From NCBI GenBank assembly GCA_948474755.1, contig CAOLHI010001311.1, forward strand, positions 372,001 to 436,000: 64,000 nt of DNA. The letters run 5' to 3'. A program made the position numbers and the translations under genes. The notes under the pieces were generated by a model. It saw only the letters and a program-made list of their open reading frames with translations, was not told where the DNA came from and ran no database searches. This stretch comes from Ctenosaura bakeri (taxonomy: Eukaryota; Chordata; Lepidosauria; Squamata; Iguanidae). This document shows, in pieces, positions 20,582-32,606 of the stretch (position 1 is the first letter of the stretch; each line of letters opens with the position of its first letter).

Positions 20582-22999
20582 AAAAGTTTTTCCACCAAAT
20601 ACATGTTTTGAGGGAGTATTGCAAGAAAATAAAGTGGGTGGCTTTACTCTAATGCCATGAGAGGCAGGCAGTTCAAGAGATATTCTGTAAGACAGTTTCA
20701 GCAGGAAATGTCCAAGTGGCTGAGGATACTGAAGCTGAAGATGAAATGCAAAATATAGGGCCATCTTATGATCTAAGAAAAGGGGGTTGGAACTATGGAG
20801 GATCTGAAGGTAAGGTGGAGAAGCTTGTGGACAGAAAGTCAGAATGAGAATAGAAGGAAGGGTGTTGTAGACTAATGAGTGAGAGAATTGTTAGAAGTAC
20901 AACATAGCTTTTACTGTGAGAAATAAAATAGTGTCATTGGTTGCAGGTTTCAGACAAGTCAGTTCATTGCTTTTGATACATATTAATTTTAGCAAATTAG
21001 TGAGGAGATAGTATTTTATCTGTTAAGAGATTAATAATGACAGTGTTTAGATATATTTCAATCTTACAAATTGAAAGATAAATACTATAAATGTTTGAAC
21101 AGTTAAAGAGCTGTCATTAGTAGTTCTGACTCACATACTTTGTTATACAAAAATGTAGACAAAGTGTTCATTTTTGATATTTGAATTTTTAAGAGTACTT
21201 GGAAAATGGAATGTTTGCAGGAAGAAAAAAAAAAGCATGCCCTGCCTCAGTTGCATTTAATTCTTCCAGGTAATATAAATTACAATGTTTTTATGGCACA
21301 GATATATATCTGAAATGTGACACCAAACAACTTTAAATATTACCATCACTCTTCATTGCAATGAGCTCTTTATTCATGGAAAGAATGAATCTTTAAGAAC
21401 GTGTATGAAAAACAGCTATGTACCATACTATCAATATTTTGTAATTTCCACACAAAGTGAAGTGAAAGGTGATTTGTTGACCATGCAGTTTCTATTCATT
21501 ACATATGGTAGATTTATAGATACAGATATTAACACAAGGACATGATCTGAATACCAATGAGAGGGGAAACTTATATAGATTGCAATCTTATGCCTCAATC
21601 CAGGGCTAAGCCCATTGAATGCAGTGTAGGAAAGCTTGAAGAATTTGACTTTTGTGAATTCAAATGCAATGCAGATTAGTGTGTGGATTGGAACATAGCT
21701 GGCCCTCAGATTTTGCAGCTCTCTTAATACTGTGTCAAAGTTTTGGGTGCAGAAAAATCAACATGTAGTTTAAAATTTTGATATAAAACAGGTTTATAGA
21801 ACAGCATATTTTAAGCACATAGATATAGCTATGGTAGTGTGTTATAGAAACCAAAAACAAAACAGACCTGTGACATCTTATGAGGAAATTTTTTGTAGCA
21901 TGACATTTTTTGGACTAGAATGTAAATTGTTACTAATTTGATTCTTGAAGGAAGCAACAAGTAATCTTATCAATTTTAGTCCTGCTCTAGAAAGTCCTCA
22001 AAAATGGTGCAGCTTTAAAAAGACTATTCACAGTTTAAGACTTTTCAGTATTAGCATCCCAAGCCTCCCCCCACCCCCATCCCCAACCGAAAAAACCCTG
22101 GAGTTTCTGTCAAGAATCATGTTTTCTGAATGGAGGTTTTTGTAGGAAAATAAAAGCATGAGAATATCCTGTACAAAAATTCCCAAACTGTGAAGATTTA
22201 TTGACACAGAGAATCATCCCTTTTTCAGTAGTTCGTCAAACATACCCCTCAAGCAAGTGTGTATAGGATTGCAGCTTTATTTTTTTATTTTTGAAAAAGG
22301 TCTTCATGTCCCATTTAGAGTTCTTTTGGTACTAGCATCAAATGCTACTTAGATTTTTTTTTCAATTTGCAATGGCTGTTTTGGCCCTTTGCCACAAGAT
22401 CCACTCAGGTTCCCTGCCATTAATATTCTTCTGTCATAAACAGTCCCATCACTCCTCTTTTAGAGAAGTCTTTGGCTCTACCAGAAGGCTAGGCAACCAC
22501 CACTACACAGGAAGGAACAGCAAAAGTGTTTTAGTCCATCCTTTACAGTAGCACAGCAGAGAGGCAAAATTGTATCTTGCTTATAGCACTAAAATACCTT
22601 GGATGTGTCTCAGCCAGCAATGGCAATAGGGAACTACTGCTTGCATGAAAATGGGTAAATCTGCCCATTTCACTTTCCCCAAATTTAAAATCTCATGTTC
22701 TATCAAATTAATGAAGAAATTTGAAAATTTTGCTAACTGAAAACAAAATGAATAAAGTTTATTTTCAGGGGCTGAATACAATTGGCCATTCCCAGCATGG
22801 ACAGCAATATATTGTACCTGATATACCCTGCTTGGCAGAAGGAGAAGCAGCAACTTTAACACCAGAAATGGTTGAAAGCTGACCTGTTATGAAGGAACCA
22901 TTCAGCCCAACCCTATTATGGAATTATTTTGTCTCCTGGGCTCCCTCTACATAAGAGGGAGAGAGAATGATCCAAAAGAATGCATGCTAGATAATAGAG
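20582..22999. other. No recognisable feature
   Basis: About 2.4 kb of AT-rich, single-copy-looking DNA with a C-rich patch near 22060-22090. No exon, repeat or structure that I can support. Confidence 0.5.
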
Positions 23000-23240
23000 A
23001 TGAAAAGAATATTCAAAAATATTCAAAAAATTATTTTTAAAAATGTCTTTAATTATCAAAAACTCTCTGGAGAAAGTCTTGCAATGTTGAGCTTTTTCAC
23101 AGGAAACAGCTTTTCTACACAGAAAATAACGATTTCTGAAAAATTATTTTCTGCACCAAAATAGCTCTTTCCCACACGAAAAATACTATTTTCTATGCCA
23201 AACAGCTGTGTGCAAATTTTTCACAAAGTCAAAAACTGTA
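23000..23240. repeat. Degenerate short repeat of TTTTCTR-CAAAATA type
   Basis: Several diverged blocks recur in both orientations (AATATTCAAAAATATTC, CTACACAGAAAATAACG, CTGCACCAAAATAGC, AAAATACTATTTTCTATGCC), making a loose, self-complementary region. A similar but fainter pattern is at 40440-40545. Confidence 0.35.
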
Positions 23241-24908
23241 GGGGAAAATTGATAAAGCTATTTGTTGTTTGCTTCAAGAAGAAAATTAGTGACAAATTAC
23301 ATCCTTACTAGATAAGGATCAAGCAACAGGTGTAAGGAAAATTGCCCCATTTCTCAAGTTGTAGCACACATTGGAGATACTAAAAAAAAAAAAAAACTTT
23401 CTCTGAATATTTACTGAACCATTCCTTCCTCTTCCCCAGATTACCATTGGTAGGGATGACCATTGGAACTCTATCATTATATCTGGAGCCTTCCATACAT
23501 TTGCTGCCTGCACCTCTATATGGGAGATACAAGAGAGATACTGTTTTATTTTTATAGGTCCCCTATGTGTTTAGAAGTTTGGAAACTCAGGTTTCTAAAA
23601 CATACATGGAGCCTAATTGTGTACAAAAGGCTCACAGCTGAAGATGCTCAGCCTCAAACTTGTAGAGAACTGCAGAAACATTGAAAGGGATTGGATGGTG
23701 GTGATAGAGTCAACAAGCTCATTATTTCTCTCTCAGCCACCACTGTGCAATGGTAACCATGTGGTGGTCAAGACAAGGGAAGGACACAAGATGACTCAGT
23801 AGGACTTTAATATCAGATTCATTCTAGCTTATGATCAGTTCTGTCTTGTATAAGGATTATAAATATATATGGAATGCTTTGAGTACTCTAAAGCTCCTTT
23901 TCAGGTCTTCTGGGCTTTTATTACATGCATGCTATACTGATCTAGAGAGATTTTTCTCATTTCAGAAAAATGCCTTTGGGCTGTTTCATAAATTTATCTG
24001 CACAAGGGAGACATTCCTTGTTTTCACTACCTGGCTGAAAAGCTTGGGAAATATTCACAAATCAGTAACTCTGAGGCAATGATAGCACTAATAATTGGAC
24101 ATTTTGCTTTCAACAAGGTTGGAATCTCCTGAAAGCCCTTCAAGTCTTTACCAAGCTTTTCATGTGGAATTAATTAAGTCTTTCTTGTATTCTCTTTCCA
24201 ATCATCATGCCTGTTTTGGCTCAAAGTTTGGATTGGTTCCTTATGCTTTTGACAGAAGCGGCTTGCTTACTACTGGCAAATTTGAATTCCCAATAAAGCT
24301 TAATTGCTTCTAATGGTTATCAAGGGATTTGTGGTTGGTGATATCTCCTTTGACAGATTTCTTCACAGCTGCCTGGATTAACTTGCAAAACATTTGATGC
24401 GAGCTAATTCTCTTGACTGATTCAAATTCCACCATTTTACTGATGGAATCCCCTATGCCCATTTGCTAGAACTCCCAGTGGGACTACCAGACTTCCAGGA
24501 AATCTTCTAAAATGACTTGCTCCTTCTTAAAAGCAGCATATGCTGCCGAGGATTTAAGACTTATCATTCTAACACTGTCTCGTTAATAACATTCATAGCA
24601 ACATATAGAGAAGGTGATGTTAAAATATGTCTATATAGAGAGAGGACATTAGTGTTCCACTGTAGTGGGTAACAGATTGAGCAATTAATCAGAAAATCAC
24701 CATTTGTCATTGCTGAGCCATGGGAAGTAGTCTGAGCTTACTTGGGAACCAATATCTGCAGAACAAACCCAATAGTCAGAACTGACTGAACGACAAAAAC
24801 AAGAGGCAGGATCAAGAAACAAGCTAGAAATCCAGATCAAATGAAGGCCAAAAGAAACATGGGTCTGCCAGAGCTCAAACAGAATATGCTAGACTCTCTC
24901 TTCTAACA
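23241..24908. other. No recognisable feature
   Basis: Single-copy-looking DNA; an A14 run at 23381-23396. Nothing else supported. Confidence 0.5.
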
Positions 24909-26950
24909 GAATCATAGAATCATAGAGTTGGAAGAGACTACAGGGGCCATCCAGTCGAACCTCCTGCTATGTAGGAACCCACATCAGAGCACTCCCACCA
25001 GATGACCATCCAGCCTCTGCTTAAAAACCTCCAAAGAAGGAGACTCCACCACACTCTGAGGCAGCATATTCCACTGTCAAACAGCTCTGACCACCAGGAA
25101 GTTCTTTCTAAGGTTTAAGTGGAATCTCTTTTCCTGCAGTTTTTGAATCCATTGTTCCTTATCCTAGTTTCTGGAGCAGCAGAAAACAAGCCTGCTCTCT
25201 CCTCGACATGACATCCCTTCAAATATTTAAACATGGCTATCATGTCCCCTCTTAACCTTCTCTTCTGCAGACTAAACATACCCAGCTCCCTAAGTTGTTC
25301 CTCATAGGGCCTGGCTTCCGGACCCTTCACCATTTTGGTTGCCCTCCTCTGGACACATTCCAGCTTGTCAATATCCTTCTTGAAATGAGGTGCCCAGAAA
25401 TGGACACAGTATTCCAGATGAGGACTAACCAAAGCAGAATAGAGTGGCACTATTACCTCCCTTGGTCTAGACACCATACTCCTATTGATGCAACCAGAAT
25501 GGCATTGGCTTTCTTGGCTGCCGCATCACACTGCTGACTCATGTTCAGCTTGTGGTCTATGAAGACTCCTAGATCCCTTTCACATGTACTGTTATCCAGC
25601 CACATGTCCCCCATCCTATATTTGTGCATTCCATTTTTTCTGCCTAAGTGCAGGACCTTACATTTCTCTGTTGAAACTCATTTTGTTAGCTTTGGCCCAG
25701 CTCTCTAATCTGTCAAGGTCCTTTTGAATTTTGATTGTATCCTCTGGAGTATTAGCAACCCCTGCCAATTTGGTATCATCTGCAAAGTTGATCAGCATGC
25801 CCTCTATTCCTTCATCCAAGTCATTAATAAAGATATTGAATAGCACTGGGCCCAGGACAGAACCCTGTGGCACCCCACTAGTCACTTCTCTCCAGGATGA
25901 AAGGCAGCAATTGGTAAGCACCCTTTGGGTTCAGTCAGTCAACCAATTACACATCCACCTAACAGTAGCACCATCTAGCCAACATTTTACTAGCTTCTTT
26001 GCATGAATTTCGTGGGGAACTTTGTCAATGGCCTTATTGGATTCAAAATATGCTATGTCCACAGTATTCCTTTCATCTATCAAGCTCATACCTCTATCAT
26101 AAAAAGAGGTAAAATTAGTCTTGCATGACTTGTTTTTGAGAAACCCATGTTGACTTTTAGTTATCATGGCATTGGTTTCTAAGTAATTACAAACTGACTG
26201 CTTAATGATCTGCTCTAGGATCTTTCCTGGTATTGATATCAGGCTGACTGGGTCATAATTATTTTACTTCTGCAAGTTCTTTTAATATCCTTGGATGTAA
26301 TTCTTCTGGTCCTGGAGTCTTGAATTCATCTAGTATAGCCAGGTATTCCTGTACTAAGTATCTACCTATTCTGAGCTGTATTCCCTCTCTTCCCCCTGCT
26401 CCCCACCCCCCCAGTTGAGTACTTGTTTATTTTTGGGAGAAAACCAAGGCAAAGAAGATGTTGAGTAGTTCTGCCTTTTCTCTTCCCCCTGTTGGTACTT
26501 GGCCATTTTTTCCACACAGAGGCCCTATCATTTCCTTGTTTTTCCTTTTCCTGTGGATATATCTAAAAAAGCCCTTTTTATTGTCTTTAATGTCTCTGGC
26601 AAGCCTGAGTTTATTTTGTGCTTTAGCTTTTCTGACCTTCTCCCTACATCTCCTGGCCATTTGTTTAAATTCTTCTTTAGTGAATTCTCCATTCTTCCGT
26701 TTCACACTTAGCTCAGCTGAGAGTTCTTTAGTCAACCATTCTGGTTTCTTTAGACACCTGCCATTTTTACTTGTTACTGGCACAGTTTTAAGTTGTGCCT
26801 TCAGTATCTCACTTTTAAGAAACTCCCATCCATCATGAACTCGTTTCTCTTTCAGTATTCTTGACCATGGAATTTCTGCCAGTAGTTCCCTAAGTTTACA
26901 GAAATCAGCCTTTTTAAAGTCTAGGATATATGTCTGGCTACACTTGGCTT

Positions 26951-26955
26951 CCCCT
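26951..26955. repeat. 5-bp target-site duplication, left
   Basis: CCCCT, repeated at 27566-27570. The sequence across the junctions fits an empty CR1 site carrying one copy. Confidence 0.8.
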
Positions 26956-27565
26956 TGTCAGGGGCATGGGCCTGGCTGGGCCTGTCGCTGCCCCTGAGGT
27001 CGCTGCGGCTGAGGGGCCTTGTCTGGAGGCCAACGCGGCCGACGGCTCGGGCCTGGCGGCCGTGGGAGAGGCTGCTGGGCCTGGAGCCACCTACCTAGAG
27101 GCTGCAGGCCCCGGGCCTGCTCCCGGGGCTCCGCCCACTCGCGGCCCCGATCCGCGGGAGGCCTGGGAGTCTGCCTGCGGTCCCGATCCAGAGGAGGCGA
27201 CGGGCAGAGAGCTCGCAGCTGTGAGGCACAGCCCAGCTGCGAGCCCTCAGCCACGTGGCCATGCCTGATTGGTCGGCCCTCAGCCACATGGCCATGCCTG
27301 ATTGGTCGGCGCCTGGCTTGGAGGGCTATTTGAGGCAGGCGCCGGGCTGTGGAAGGCACGGAGCAACAACCGTCGGTCAACTGTGGTCCTGCTGTCCGTG
27401 CCTTGTTCCTGCCCTCGCCTGAAACCAGTTCTCCTGTTCGCCTTAGTGAAGTAACCTGCCTTATGTACTTTAACAGCCTGTGTTTATTTCTGTTAAGACT
27501 GCATTAAAGCCCTGCAACTCTAACCAGCTCCCCTGCCTCTGCCTGACCACCGCCTGGCACTGACA
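26956..27565 (+). mobile_element. GC-rich solo LTR nested in CR1
   Basis: A 610-bp insert with ends TGTCAG...CTGACA and an exact 5-bp duplication CCCCT. These features mark a solo LTR of a Gypsy-like or endogenous-retrovirus-like element. The first ~400 bp are very GC-rich and hold a 33-bp tandem repeat with ATTGGTC (inverted CCAAT). The last ~130 bp resemble the end of the LTR at 37215 (TGTGTTTATT...), with ATTAAA at about 27504 as a possible poly(A) signal. It is probably in plus orientation. No internal viral genes are present. The overlapping reading frames here are chance products of GC richness. Confidence 0.8.
27244..27309 (+). repeat. 33-bp direct repeat in the LTR, two copies
   Basis: CCCTCAGCCACGTGGCCATG with the following GCCTGATTGGTCGG occurs at 27244 and 27277, differing by one base (CACGTG/CACATG). 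Each unit carries an inverted CCAAT box and the first also an E-box, so this looks like duplicated promoter sequence of the LTR. Confidence 0.9.
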
Positions 27566-27570
27566 CCCCT
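27566..27570. repeat. 5-bp target-site duplication, right
   Basis: CCCCT, matching 26951-26955. Confidence 0.8.
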
Positions 27571-27970
27571 TCCCAGTTAATGACATATTGCAATAGAGCG
27601 TGGTCACTCCCACCCAAGGATCCCACCACTTCCACCCCATTAAAAAGGTCTTCCCTGTTGGTCAGGATCAGATCTAAAATAGTTGATCCCCCTGTTGCCT
27701 CTTCTACCTTCTGGAACATAGAATTGTCTGCAAGGCAAGTGAGGAACTTGTTGGACCTTGTGCTTTTGGCAGAGCTTGACTGCCAACATATATCAGGATA
27801 GTTGAAATCTCCCATTACCACTGCATCTCTCCTTTTTGAATGTGTGGTCATCTGCTCCAGAAAGGCATCATCCAAATCATCAGGCTGGTTTGGACCCTCA
27901 CAATATCATCCCTATTGTTTTTTGCTCCCTTAATTCTTGCCCAGATGCTCTCAACCTGATTTCCTGGTTT

Positions 27971-28834
27971 TAAGTCATGGATCTCTTCACAGGTGAAAAC
28001 ATCCTTGTTGCAAAAACAGGAGTCTAGAAACTCCTACTGATAAAAAATAATAAAATCTCCTGCCTGCTTTAGACTCCATGCCTGCTTCAGGGAGCAAGTA
28101 AATAAAACACTGCTGAAGCCAAACTGGCAAATTTACTACATTTATTGGTAAAAAAAAGATTTCAAACTACCTAAGTTACAGAAGAAAAGTTCATTCTGCC
28201 CAACATCATGGCAGGTTAGCAACAGAGAGCAAAGACAAAAGAACAGAGTACCTTTTTCACAAGGCACAGGGTTATATGATATGCAGTAAACATGCTGTAG
28301 GCACCTTGAACCTACGACAGCAAGCGTGAATAACAAGTTCATAGCCATAACGTGTCATGTAGCAAAAACACATATGATGGCACAGCTGTGTGCCAGTTCC
28401 GGACAAGCTGATAGCGCTGAAGAAAACATTCCCATGGAGCTGGCCAGCCATAACAACAGATTGGTAACAGTTTACTTTCTCACACACACACACACAAAGG
28501 GTTGTGAGAATTTTGTGGAGCAAGGAGTCGCATTATACACTCACATAATGCAACAATCCTTGACATATAAAGCTACTCCTCCTTCTTTCTTGCTTGGTCT
28601 ACTTCTGCACAATGGGTTACACCTACCTATTCCTACATTCCAATCATGAGACTCATCTCACGAGGTTTCAGAGATGCCTATTATATAATATTTATTTTGT
28701 TGTATTAAGAGTTCCCGTTCATCTTGTTTATTTCCCCTGCTCTGTGCATTAGTATAGAGACATTTAAGACCATGTGCCCTTCCCACAAGCCCTTTACTAA
28801 AGTTGCTTTTCCCTTTTGTAACAGGAGTAAGAGA
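27971..28834. other. No recognisable feature
   Basis: Includes a short (CA)n run near 28480-28495. No repeat family or exon that I can support. Confidence 0.5.
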
Positions 28835-28909
28835 GTGAGGATTAATAAGAAATTTTGGTACAAATCCTAAAAAGAAGGTGGATTGGGCCTACCAAATCTA
28901 AAATGGTAT
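28835..28909 (+). pseudogene. L1 ORF2 remnant, first part
   Basis: Translates to RINKKFWYKS, a stop, then KEGGLGLPNLKWY. This matches residues ~152-175 of the L1 frame at 1352-3120. It continues at 29816 after the LTR insertion. It is truncated at the left. Confidence 0.85.
28906..28909. repeat. 4-bp target-site duplication, left (GTAT)
   Basis: GTAT here and at 29816-29819. The uninterrupted L1 at about 2560 shows the empty site with one copy. Confidence 0.7.
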
Positions 28910-29815
28910 TGTTACTCTGATTTCTGGGGGTCCCGTGAGGGACACCTAAGTGCGCTCCAATTATCAAGTTGGGAATTAGTCAAAAGAGCACAAGCTAGCA
29001 CTACGAGAGGCAGGGCAACATAGTGAGATCTTTTACCCAATGTCTCCAGGGTCAGGCCTAGTCAAGGAGCAAACAGAAGTAAAATAATAATTGTTGTTTT
29101 TATTAAAATACAGCCAACCAAGTGTATGCAACACACTCACACAGAGAACTATAGAAATAAAGGTTGGAGTTGGATAGAGGGATTTTTAGAGGAGGTTTTG
29201 GTATGGGAAATACTACACCTGTCCTGAAGCCTGGGTAGTCAGAAGAAGTTCGTGGAAATGGAGTTTCTCAGCACGTGGAGCTGAGGGGAAGGCTCACCAA
29301 ACGAAGCAGCAGCAAGGTGAGATGGAAGCCAGGAGCAATCCGAGGAAGCGCTCAAAGTCAGGGGTTTTTATAGGGGAAAATGTGGCCGTAGGCTAGTCCA
29401 TACTTGGGGACAACAACGAGTTTCAGGCTGGAGACAAAGCCTCCAAAAGGTCAGTATTTTACATGATTGAGTTAAGATTGAATTGTCAGTAGAGTAGCCA
29501 GTATGCAAACGTGGAGTGCTTGACAGTTGAGTATTCGGCTAGTCAAGCTGCCTGCTCGGGGCAGGGAGTTCTTTGTCAGTAGCGTGCATACATAATGTGG
29601 TACTTGCCTTGAGGTCTCCTGAAGTGGTGGGTCGGCTATTTCTGGCCTGCCTGTATTTGTTTGGAATATTACAGCGATAAGCAGCCTTGCCTGTATTCAA
29701 GTTTGTCCGGGGGCCTCGCAAGCACATGGAGGACAGAGGAATATAGTTATGATATCTAAATGATATCTAATATCCCACAAGTCCGGGCTAGGAACTACAG
29801 TAACAGTATTATAAT
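28910..29815 (-). mobile_element. Solo LTR, TGTTAC family, nested in L1
   Basis: A 906-bp insert with ends TGTTAC...GTAACA and a 4-bp GTAT duplication. Read on the minus strand it carries CCTATAAAAACCCC (TATA box, about 29366-29379). Further on is TTTTAATAAAAACAAC (poly(A) signal, about 29096-29110). The end block CTGGGGGTCCCGTGAGGG (plus strand) is shared with the LTR at 32742 and, reversed, with 60658-61579. No internal genes remain. It is Gypsy-like or endogenous-retrovirus-like; the class cannot be fixed without coding sequence. Confidence 0.85.
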
Positions 29816-30608
29816 GCAAATCAATTGAGATACATCATAGATGGAGTTCTAGGAAAAGGGGATTTAGACTGGTTAGAGATGAGAACAATAGAAAATTGAG
29901 AAGACATTAGAGAATTTTTTTTTCTTTTTTGGAATCCTGTCAAGAGAGAGCTGGAAAAAACAGAAAACTCCTTTTTGAAAAATATATTAGAAATTTGGAA
30001 GAAAAAAACAGGAAAAATTAATGCCGGCTACTTCACCATTAACTCCTGTAGTGATGATGGCAACATTCTCAATGAATTTGAGAGGTGAAGTAGAGAAGGA
30101 ATTAAAGAAGTAGAGAATAAATAAGTTAAAAAATTGGATAAATATAATGATGATAAAATAAAGGAGAGACTACAGAGTACTAAGATATCGTGGTTTAATT
30201 ATATACAGCTAGAGCAGTGGACAAGGAATTGGAAAGGAATAGTAAAGGTTTCAGAGAGTATACTAAATTTGAACAGAGAGAAGTATGGAGGAAAATGAAA
30301 TATTGAAGGGTACCATAAGTGAAATATACAAAATGTTGGCAAAATATGAAGATGAAGATGAATATCTTAGAAAAATATGGGAAGAAGAACTAGCACAAAG
30401 AATATACATTCAGGACTGAGGGAAAATTTGGAATCAGCGTTATTTAAAAAACTTGTCTGTAAGGATAAAAGAGAACTATTATAAATTAGTTTGGAGATGG
30501 TACCTAACACCAATAAGGTTAAATTATATAAATAAGAATTATTCGAGGTTGTGTTGGAGGGGTTGTCAAGAGATTGGTACATATATTCATATGTGATGGA
30601 AACATTCT
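29816..30608 (+). pseudogene. L1 ORF2 remnant, second part
   Basis: Continues the L1 text with NANQLRYIIDGVLGKGDLDWLE and later NSFLKNILEIWKK, SVRIKENYYKLVWRWYLTP and YSRLCWRGCQEIGTYIHM. These match residues ~178-440 of the L1 at 1352-3120. Several stops and frameshifts are present. Similarity ends inside the C-terminal cysteine motif, so the 3' end is also lost. Confidence 0.85.
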
Positions 30609-30912
30609 TACCGACCGCTGTGAGCTGCAGCCTATCTATTGCCACAAGACCATCTTTGTGAAAATGCAGAGTGTGGTCCAAAAATATTCAACAAATAAAT
30701 TGTTTATTTATTGAACTAAATTTGAAATAAATAAATGAATTGTTCCAGTAAACTGTGGAACTCATACAAGCTAATGAGTCTTAAGATGTGGGAAGCTAAA
30801 ATGCTCTAATATATATTCAGATGTGCCTTTATTTATTTATTTGTTTGTTTGTTTGTTTTAATTTTGTTTTCTGGATTGGGGCCAATAGTTAGGCTAATAG
30901 TTTGAGTTTTGT
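30609..30912. other. AT-rich spacer with (TTTG)n
   Basis: TTTATTTATTTGTTTGTTTG-type run at about 30829-30858; nothing else seen. Confidence 0.6.
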
Positions 30913-31032
30913 AGTTTGAGTTCTAGAAATACTTGATAGAGCTATAGCTCTAGGATGTTCTAGCATTCCTGGAAATGACACTGTTAGAACTTCTGCCAGG
31001 CTTCCCAGACTGCTAGAAGCTTGTCAGGAAAG
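30913..31032 (+). repeat. 120-bp block, first copy of a direct duplication
   Basis: AGTTTGAGTTCTAGAAATAC through GCTAGAAGCTTGTCAGGAAAG is repeated at 32487-32606 with about 10 per cent changes. The core GAGCTATAGCTC is a perfect palindrome. It may be a segmental duplication or two copies of an unnamed short repeat. Confidence 0.8.
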
Positions 31033-31450
31033 CATTAGTGCAGCAAAAGCATTTGAACTTGCCAGTACATACTTGCAAAGATCTGGCTGCAAAGCAGCAG
31101 AAGAGATAGGATGTAATGTGTAACAGTATGATATATTCCTTGCAACAGAAACCTTTGGTAGCAACAAACACCAAATACAGATACAGTCACCCCCCAGTAA
31201 AAGAACAAGGTTCCAGGTTTCCCTATTACCATAATCAGAATGATTTTGTGGCTAGAATGGTGGACATGGACTAAGAGGAAAATCAGTTCACCTTCATACT
31301 CATAGCCTGAGCTTAACCAAGCTCAGTGGTTGACCACAGACTCGTTACACTCTCATGGCCTATTGTGCCTCATAAAGTTATTGTAAGGATAACTGGGATC
31401 ATTCCATACACACTCCCCATGACAGCTAGTAGCTTCCATATCAGTAAACT
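31033..31450. other. No gene; possible MIR-like scrap near 31330-31400
   Basis: GCCTCATAAAGTTATTGTAAGGATAAC at about 31366-31392 resembles a SINE 3' region (MIR/CORE type). The evidence is thin. Confidence 0.3.
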
Positions 31451-31566
31451 GGTGAATCCACTCCAGATTTTAGTGTGAACTTTAAATAAACTATCAGAAT
31501 TAAGTGTGGTTAAGCTCTTTGGATAGCTCCTATGAAATTTAAACTAAAACTCAGAGCAGATTCATC
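31451..31566. mobile_element. Palindromic MITE, GGTGAATCTGCTCTGG family
   Basis: GGTGAATCCACTCCAGATTTTAG opens the left arm. The right arm ends AACTCAGAGCAGATTCATC, its imperfect complement. TTTGGATAGCTCC lies in the centre as in 8850-8960 and 6920-7237. Confidence 0.65.
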
Positions 31567-32486
31567 ATGCACACTGACAAGGAAGGCACCAGCTACCACT
31601 GTATGTTCTGCAGCAGGAAACATGGACCAAGGTTAAATAATCCATTCCAGCAACTTCACTTTGAATAGAATATAAATCCGTTCTTTCAAGTCTTCCACTT
31701 GGAACACTTTACTTTATGGCTGATTCAAAAGTTCTGTTTAGAACTTTGCAACTTAAAATGAAGTCCTTCATTCATGGGTGGTGGAGAGAATTACATCAAA
31801 TTTCCCCCCAGATCTATCTTTCTACTGACTACAGCAATGAACTCTTGGCAGTTAATTCCTTTGCCCCATGTAGTTCTACAACAGGGACAGGGAACTGTGG
31901 AAGGCTGGGGGGGCATTTTATCAGGAGTACATCTGTCTTGCAAAAATTGCATGTCCTCCAACTACCCCAATCCAGCAAGGGCAGTCCCAAGTAATCCTCT
32001 GTCAACCCACTTTTCAGCTGCTTTTTATATGTCCCATTTTCTCTTTCCTCCTCCTACTTTTCCCCTTTGTCTTCAGGTTACTTCAACTGCTGCAAACTGA
32101 GTTCAAAATACAAAATTAGTTTGCATTTAAGTAACTCAGCAGAGGAGGGGAAAAGAACCCTTCCCAGCAGACTCAGCCAAAAGTAAACTCTGGCAGCCTC
32201 TCCTAGTTTCTTTTTTCTTTCTCTTTAATAATTTTGCCATCTTGACCACACTCTTGCATGCCAAACCTTTTGTCTGAAATGTTTGAACACCGATTGCCAA
32301 TATTGTTCCTTCCTACATCACAGAACAAGGTCCTATTTTCCCCAACACCTGCTATGCGGTGTGAGCACTCCCCTGCACTGAAAACTAACTTTCTTTTCTT
32401 TTTAAGCCTTTCTCAGATTAAAATCAAAACCACGTGGAACATGTCTGGTTTCTCCAAAGCCTGATAGAACTCTCAGAAATGCTAAC
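31567..32486. other. No recognisable feature
   Basis: Pyrimidine-rich stretches near 32020-32070 and 32200-32230. No exon or repeat that I can support. Confidence 0.5.
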
Positions 32487-32606
32487 AGTTTGAATTCTAG
32501 AAATACTTTATGGAGCTATAGCTCTAGTGTGTTCTAGCATTCCTGGAAATGACACGGTTAGAACTTCTCCAAGGCTTCCTGGACTGCTAGAAACCTGTCT
32601 GGGAAG
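32487..32606 (+). repeat. 120-bp block, second copy of the direct duplication
   Basis: Matches 30913-31032 at an offset of 1574 bp, in the same orientation. Confidence 0.8.

Larger units (their letters stand above)
25115..27930 (-). pseudogene. CR1 ORF2 remnant: endonuclease, linker and reverse transcriptase
   Basis: Reading from the right end on the minus strand, 27875-27571 encodes the back half of the apurinic-type endonuclease ([30 protein letters not shown]; the SDH box is catalytic). After the LTR, 26783-26427 gives the basic linker ([29 protein letters not shown]). The RT follows in separate frames at 26167-25931 ([10 protein letters not shown], with SNKAIDK in place of the usual SKAFDK) and 25921-25658 ([18 protein letters not shown]). 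The C-terminal block is at 25477-25115. Several frameshifts and the damaged first catalytic box show it is long dead. Confidence 0.85.
24909..27970 (-). mobile_element. Near-complete CR1 LINE, split by a solo LTR
   Basis: The 3' end is at the left, with AGAATCATAGAATCATAGAG and the CR1 3' UTR. Coding remnants then run rightwards through the RT and linker to the endonuclease. A GC-rich LTR occupies 26956-27565. When it is removed, CR1 text joins as ...GGCTTCCCCT|TCCCAG..., so the LTR is younger. The right limit near 27970 is where endonuclease-like sequence fades. Confidence 0.88.

Noticed and set aside
26458..26838. Plus-strand frame of 126 codons
   Set aside because: Antisense shadow of the CR1 linker region.
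26930..27380. GC-rich frames of 66-140 codons
   Set aside because: Chance frames inside the solo LTR; they overlap on both strands and show no family features.
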